Shown here: piece after piece, positions 42,212 through 44,390 of the stretch | How positions within the stretch are numbered: the first letter of the stretch is position 1 | Layout of the letters: every line of letters starts with the position of its first letter | Origin: Sideroxydans sp. | GTDB taxonomy: Bacteria > Pseudomonadota > Gammaproteobacteria > Burkholderiales > Gallionellaceae | Reading direction: 5' to 3' | NCBI GenBank assembly: GCA_027310665.1 | Contig: DAIDAJ010000020.1 | Span: 1 to 44,390 of the forward strand | Length of the DNA stretch: 44,390 nt | Made by a program: the position numbers and the translations under genes | The notes under the pieces: generated by a model | What the model saw: only the letters and a program-made list of their open reading frames with translations | What the model was told of the DNA's origin: nothing | Databases searched by the model: none

Positions 42212-42634
42212 TCACTGTTTCTCCAGACAACTCATGTAGACCATTGCGTCAGGCGTGGTCTTGTTGCGTTGCGCCTGCCAGATCATTTCACCCAGGCAAT
42301 CCATGATCGCATGCTGTGCCTCGTGTTCCGATTCATACTTTTGCGTCAAGCGCATGAACTGCTCGCGGATCCCCTGCGGTTGGCCGATCGAGATCTGTTC
42401 CTCGATGGTCAGGTGCATCATCAGGTGCAGGAAAGGATTGACGACGTTTCCGTCCGGCGCAAAGTCTTTGTCGTGATTGCCTTCTGGATCGTCGAACAGC
42501 GCGTGGTATTCAGGGTGTTTGTCGATGAGTTGAGCGGTGAGATCTTCCAGCGGCGTCAGCAATTCTCCAGCACGACGTTTGCGCCAGGATTCGAACAGGA
42601 AATTTCTTGCTTCGTCACGGGTGGGATTGAACAT
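42212..42634 (-). CDS. DUF1841 family protein
   Basis: 140 residues (MFNPTRDEARNFLFESWRKR; ADGNVVNPFLHLMMHLTIEE replaced here by APDGNVVNPFLHLMMHL). The HPEYH, NPFLH-MH and EHEAQHAIMDCLGEMIW blocks carry many His/Glu residues that could bind metal. Function unknown. The start ATG shares its first base with the nth stop codon, so translation is coupled. Confidence 0.88.
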   Translation of the reverse strand: MFNPTRDEARNFLFESWRKRRAGELLTPLEDLTAQLIDKHPEYHALFDDPEGNHDKDFAPDGNVVNPFLHLMMHLTIEEQISIGQPQGIREQFMRLTQKYESEHEAQHAIMDCLGEMIWQAQRNKTTPDAMVYMSCLEKQ

Positions 42635-43266
42635 CAGAACACCTTGTCCTTGTACTCGCACAGACTCTCGATGATGCATTCGCCGCATTTCGGTTTGCGT
42701 GCCACGCAAACATAGCGCCCATGCAGGATCAGCCAGTGGTGCGCGTCGTGCTTGAATTCATCCGGCACGAACTTCATCAGCTTCTTTTCGACTTCTGCCA
42801 CGTCCTTGCCAGGAGCCAGGCCGGTGCGGTTGCTGATGCGGAAGATATGCGTATCCACCGCGATGGTCGGCTCGCCGAACGCGGTGTTCAAGATCACGTT
42901 GGCGGTCTTGCGTCCCACACCGGGCAGGGCTTCCAGCGCCTCGCGTGTCTGAGGCACCCGGCCGTCATGCTGTTCCAGCAGGATGCGGCACATCTGGATG
43001 ATATGTCTGCTTTTGGTCTGGTACAGGCCGATGCGCTGCACGTATTCGCGCAATCCGGCTTCTCCCAGGTCGAGTATCGACTGCGGCGTGTTGGCGACCG
43101 GGAACAGTTCGCGCGTGGCGAGATTGACGCTCTTGTCCGTGGCTTGCGCCGAGAGGACCACCGCGACCAGCAGCTCGAACGGCGTGGAGTATTCCAGTTC
43201 GGTAGTGGGATGCGGATTGGCCGCTTGCAGGCGTAAAAAAATCTCGCGGCGTTTTGCCGCATTCAT
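42634..43266 (-). CDS. nth: Endonuclease III
   Basis: 210 residues from ATG 43266, overlapping the rsxE stop codon by four bases. Helix-hairpin-helix LPGVGRKTANVIL with catalytic Lys, catalytic Asp in AVDTHIFRISNRTG, and the [4Fe-4S] ligands C-x6-C-x2-C-x5-C at the C-terminus (CVARKPKCGECIIESLC). Removes oxidised pyrimidines and nicks DNA. Gene order rsxE-nth is conserved in many proteobacteria. Confidence 0.97.
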   Translation of the reverse strand: MNAAKRREIFLRLQAANPHPTTELEYSTPFELLVAVVLSAQATDKSVNLATRELFPVANTPQSILDLGEAGLREYVQRIGLYQTKSRHIIQMCRILLEQHDGRVPQTREALEALPGVGRKTANVILNTAFGEPTIAVDTHIFRISNRTGLAPGKDVAEVEKKLMKFVPDEFKHDAHHWLILHGRYVCVARKPKCGECIIESLCEYKDKVF

Positions 43267-43961
43267 CCCTGTGTGGCGCCTTGCAAAGGAGTCATGGGGA
43301 GTGGGCGCTGTTTTGCCTTGCGCTCCGCGCGCAGGCCGAGCCAATTCTTGCCGGCAATGAGCATCCCCAATCCGATGAAAGCGCCGGGTGGCAGAATGGC
43401 AAGCAGGAAACCTTTGTAATTGGGAATGACATGTATCACCCAACTTTTTGTTGCCTCGCCCAGTGCGAGATCGATACCGGAGAGCAGCGTGCCGTGCCCG
43501 AAGATTTCACGCATCCCTCCCAAGATGGCGAGCACAGCGGTCAAACCGAGCCCCATGGAAAAACCGTCCCACGCCGAAGTGGCGACCGAATTCTTGGAGG
43601 CGAAGGCTTCCACGCGCGCCAGCACGATACAGTTGGTGACGATGAGGGGGATGAAGATGCCGAGCACCACATAAAGCCCGTACATGTAGGCATTCATCAG
43701 ATATTGCACCACGGTGACCAGCACCGCGATGATCAGAATGAACACCGGGATGCGGATCTCGTTGGGTACGAAGTTGCGGATGGGTGCGACGGCAGCGCCG
43801 CTCAATGCCATGACGACCGCAGTCGCCAAGCCGAGGCTGACGCCATTCACTACCGAACTGCTGACCGCCAAGATGGGGCACATGCCGAGCAGTTGAACCA
43901 CCCCGGTATTCTGTTTCCACATACCGTTGTGGAAGATATCTTTGTATTCCTGAAGATTCAT
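43263..43961 (-). CDS. rsxE: Electron transport complex subunit RsxE/RnfE
   Basis: 232 residues, about six membrane segments. Marks: [40 protein letters not shown] and GHGTLLSG. Part of the Rnf/Rsx complex, which couples ferredoxin/NADH electron flow to ion movement or keeps SoxR reduced. Starts overlapping the rsxG stop codon (ATGA). Confidence 0.95.
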   Translation of the reverse strand: MNLQEYKDIFHNGMWKQNTGVVQLLGMCPILAVSSSVVNGVSLGLATAVVMALSGAAVAPIRNFVPNEIRIPVFILIIAVLVTVVQYLMNAYMYGLYVVLGIFIPLIVTNCIVLARVEAFASKNSVATSAWDGFSMGLGLTAVLAILGGMREIFGHGTLLSGIDLALGEATKSWVIHVIPNYKGFLLAILPPGAFIGLGMLIAGKNWLGLRAERKAKQRPLPMTPLQGATQG

Positions 43962-44390
43962 TTGCTCTTCTCCTTCTTCGGTTCGCTCGCCGCGAACAGT
44001 TTGTCGCGGTTTTCGCCGAAATATATCAAGGCTTTGTTGACGGCTTTGATGACGGCGCGCGGCGTAATGGTTGCGCCCGCCATATAGTCGAACTGACCAC
44101 CGTCTTTCTTCACTTTCCAGTCTGCGTCTTTGTACACCTCGCGCGACTTTCCATCAAACCCTTTGATCCAGGGGTTTTTCGGAAGTTCGATGTAATCGCC
44201 CAAACCCGGCGTTTCCTTGTGCGACACCACCCGCACGCCAGCCAGTTCTCCGTTGGCGCGTACGGCCAGGATGAGATTGATCTTGCCGCTGTAACCGTCC
44301 GGCGCGACAGCTTCCAATACCACCGCGGAGGGCTCGCCCTTGATGCGGGCACGATAGGCAAGCGTACTGTCTGCGTTGCCCAGTAGCGGA
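43958..44390 (-). CDS. rsxG: Electron transport complex subunit RsxG/RnfG, C-terminal part
   Basis: The window holds about the last 143 codons; the N-terminus lies beyond 44390. FMN-attachment motif AGATIT ([20 protein letters not shown]), where the second Thr carries flavin in a phosphoester bond. Other blocks: [31 protein letters not shown] and [11 protein letters not shown]. Ends in a basic tail (SEPKKEKSK). Confidence 0.93.
   Translation of the reverse strand, partial: PLLGNADSTLAYRARIKGEPSAVVLEAVAPDGYSGKINLILAVRANGELAGVRVVSHKETPGLGDYIELPKNPWIKGFDGKSREVYKDADWKVKKDGGQFDYMAGATITPRAVIKAVNKALIYFGENRDKLFAASEPKKEKSK

Overview
The window reads as a chromosomal segment of a betaproteobacterium. 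The best guess, which is inference, is the Nitrosomonadales near the Gallionellaceae. Supporting signs are the gene orders pepA-holC-valS divergent from lptF-lptG, ECF sigma-DUF3619-DUF3106, and ilvB-ilvH-ilvC-psd-pssA, plus nth fused by overlaps to rsxE/rsxG, a sulfide:quinone reductase-like flavoprotein, and moderately high GC. No tRNA, rRNA, CRISPR array or intact insertion sequence was found.

Left part (1-6.7 kb, accessory). A VbhA-like antitoxin and the first codons of a Fic toxin run off the left edge. Next come a self-inhibited Fic protein with an inverted-repeat operator, a long membrane protein of the 'site-specific recombinase' (Gcr) family, and an XRE regulator/AbiEii-like nucleotidyltransferase pair with its own inverted-repeat operator. 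A radical SAM gene follows. The tails of the recombinase and radical SAM genes recur as broken copies on either side of the Fic gene, forming direct repeats that suggest cassette-like insertion or unequal recombination.

Middle part (6.9-27 kb). A TorT-like periplasmic binding protein lies 8 bp before a membrane GGDEF-EAL protein, suggesting a ligand-to-c-di-GMP pathway. Then come single genes: a DUF934-like protein, two lipoproteins, a MATE pump, HopJ, YjbQ, a thioredoxin/HEAT protein and a Cys-rich protein. Two small genes below the usual length cut-off are supported: a 45-aa basic protein (18451-18588) and a 53-aa protein directly after the SQR-like gene (20463-20624). They are followed by an RNase D-like exonuclease, a patatin lipoprotein, a plant-type FNR, the protease BepA, and a cluster of Ser/Thr kinase-cNMP domain protein, rhodanese and TusA.

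Right part (27-44.4 kb, mostly core). This holds valS, a small protein, holC and pepA; lptFG; the sigma/anti-sigma-like operon; branched-chain amino acid synthesis followed by phosphatidylethanolamine synthesis; a CBS protein; cobalamin adenosyltransferase; DUF1841; endonuclease III; and part of the Rnf/Rsx complex. Short repeats (ACCCGCAAGGGG family, GGATAC-type repeats, CCTGTCGAAG hairpin) are scattered through gaps. One GGATAC-type repeat sits in frame inside valS.
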